NCBI GenBank assembly: GCA_013396915.1
Contig: VWZL01002010.1
Coordinates: 124,001-188,000, forward strand
Reading direction: 5' to 3'
Length of the DNA: 64,000 bases
Origin: Stercorarius parasiticus
Taxonomy: Eukaryota > Chordata > Aves > Charadriiformes > Stercorariidae
The position numbers and the translations under genes were made by a program. Shown in pieces: positions 62,605 through 64,000 of this stretch; the stretch's first letter is position 1; each line of letters opens with the position of its first letter. The notes below the pieces were generated by a model. The model saw only the letters and a list, made by a program, of their open reading frames with translations. It did not search any database and was not told the origin of the DNA.

Positions 62605-64000
62605 CCATATCCCGCTTTAAAATCAATAGCGATTCAGGCAAGACAAGCTGTTAAACCAATGTAACAGGTAGGAATGTGCTTCCTCAGTTCATTGTAGGTG
62701 ATGCGACAATGGAAGTTTAAGTTAAAGGAGGAATCAGAAACTTCCCATATGATTTTGGAAAACAAGGTAGGGGACGAGGGGGATGAATTACAGTGAATCT
62801 GGATTTGAGAAAGGGCTTAACTGAAAGCAGCAGAGCTCACAAGCAAGTGAAACAAAGACTCCAGATTGCACTCTTTCAAGCTTTTTTAAAGAACAGAGTT
62901 GAGCTTCAGTGAATCTGTGCTTTCCTGAAAAGTCAGTTTTAGCCTTCCTGTTGTGCAGAAAAAGTTCTTTAAGATGCAGCCACAGCAGTGCTTCTCCATT
63001 GAGTCATTCTGAAAGGAAAACCCAGCAAGGCAGAACTAGCATGAGTTCACATGCAAGATTCGCTGTTTCTTTCACTATGAGCAGAACATGGTGTTGGCAC
63101 TAATATGTAATGTCCATTTGAAGCTATTATTAAATGCTGGCAGTTCTAAAATTAATATAACTCAGTAAGAAAATTTCTTCTGATAAATTTACAAATAGCT
63201 GGTTATCTGGTCATTTACTTTTCCTTCTTAATACTTTTAATTTCAAATTTCATATTGGGGGAGGGGAAGTAGAGAAAATTAGTATATAATATGTATAGCC
63301 TAAGAGTCCAACTAAAAATCAAAAAGGGAAATACAACGATATCAATATAAGAAGCTTAAAAAGTTCAGGCTAGTACCTTATGAAAGTAGTGTGGAAGAGA
63401 GATCAAGAGCAGTCTACCTGATAGAAATGCATAACAAAACATGTAGACCTTGTATTAAAGTGAAATTGGCAGGCATCTAGAGGTCTTCCAGCAGCAACTA
63501 GGGAGAAAATGTGAGATTGGAGGAACTAAACGTAATACCAATTCCCACAAATGGAAGATTAGCTTATCTAGCAACTGTGTTTTCAAAAGGCAAATGCCTC
63601 ACTTTTGCACGGTTAGGATTTCACCACCAAAGGGTGGAGACTTCAGCTTGTGCATACAAACCTGTCTATGCGTGCATCACTGAGTTTTTTCCCAGTTAGC
63701 AGATTATTAATTTTTTCTGCCCTGCCTTGCAAATCTTTCATGTATGATCTTGAAAACTGCTCCATTCTGGCACACGCATGCACACACACACAAACCAAAA
63801 AAGACTGTGTACGAAAAAGGAAAGGAAATGGGCATCTGTACAGAAACATAGCCCATCAATTTGTATGTGACTTTCTGATCTGATCAAATTCTTGAAACTG
63901 TTTCTGTTTTCCACAAATGTTTACAATAAATTACAGTATTCCTTCAAACAGTTTCAGAATAAACTTCACAATAGATAAACACACATTGGTGCGTACCCTG
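62605..64000. other. Non-coding DNA, no gene recognised
   Basis: AT-rich sequence to the window edge. A short CA run lies at 63781-63792. Short open frames on both strands at 63510-63880 overlap each other and resemble nothing known. Confidence 0.6.

Overview
The window reads as nuclear DNA of a sauropsid, most likely a bird. It is AT-rich and of high complexity, and it has few interspersed repeats. The clearest repeats are relics of CR1, the dominant LINE family of birds and other reptiles, plus one MIR-type SINE, a family that is old across amniotes. A turtle, crocodilian or mammal would normally show far more repeats in 64 kb. This is an inference; the species cannot be named from the sequence.

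I find no gene I can support. There is no open frame longer than about 130 codons, none resembles a family I recognise, and I see no convincing exon with good splice sites on both sides. I see no tRNA, rRNA, CRISPR array or operon. The window is best read as intergenic or deep-intronic DNA. It could lie in a large intron of an unseen gene, with exons outside the window. Small exons or lncRNA exons cannot be excluded by reading alone.

Layout. Bases 1-428 hold a CR1 relic, sense strand minus, with its parts in the wrong order. Bases 429-5619 are unassigned, with a CA/CAGACA microsatellite near 3.9 kb and a conserved-looking stretch near 4.4-4.6 kb. A MIR fossil lies at 5620-5790. From 5.8 to 27.9 kb there is unassigned AT-rich DNA broken by three GC-rich patches: 8.9-9.0 kb, 15.7-16.1 kb (with a good CTCF-like motif) and 25.56-25.89 kb (which meets usual CpG-island criteria by hand count). 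An ancient CR1 relic lies at 27.9-28.5 kb, and a weaker CR1 3'-end match at 38.2-38.35 kb. From 36.7 to 55.3 kb there are several stretches rich in homeodomain-type TAAT/ATTA cores that look like regulatory DNA. From 59 to 64 kb there are small tandem repeats and a pair of perfect palindromes, one of which is an RFX X-box-like site.

No genes can be shown to work together here. The likely function of the window, if any, is regulatory and structural: candidate enhancers, CTCF-like sites, G-quadruplex motifs and a CpG-rich patch. I looked for a new biological system and did not find one. The items most worth checking are the scrambled CR1, the CpG-rich patch at 25.6-25.9 kb, the CTCF-like site at 16.07 kb, the TAAT cluster at 40.5-40.7 kb and the twin palindromes at 62.57-62.60 kb.
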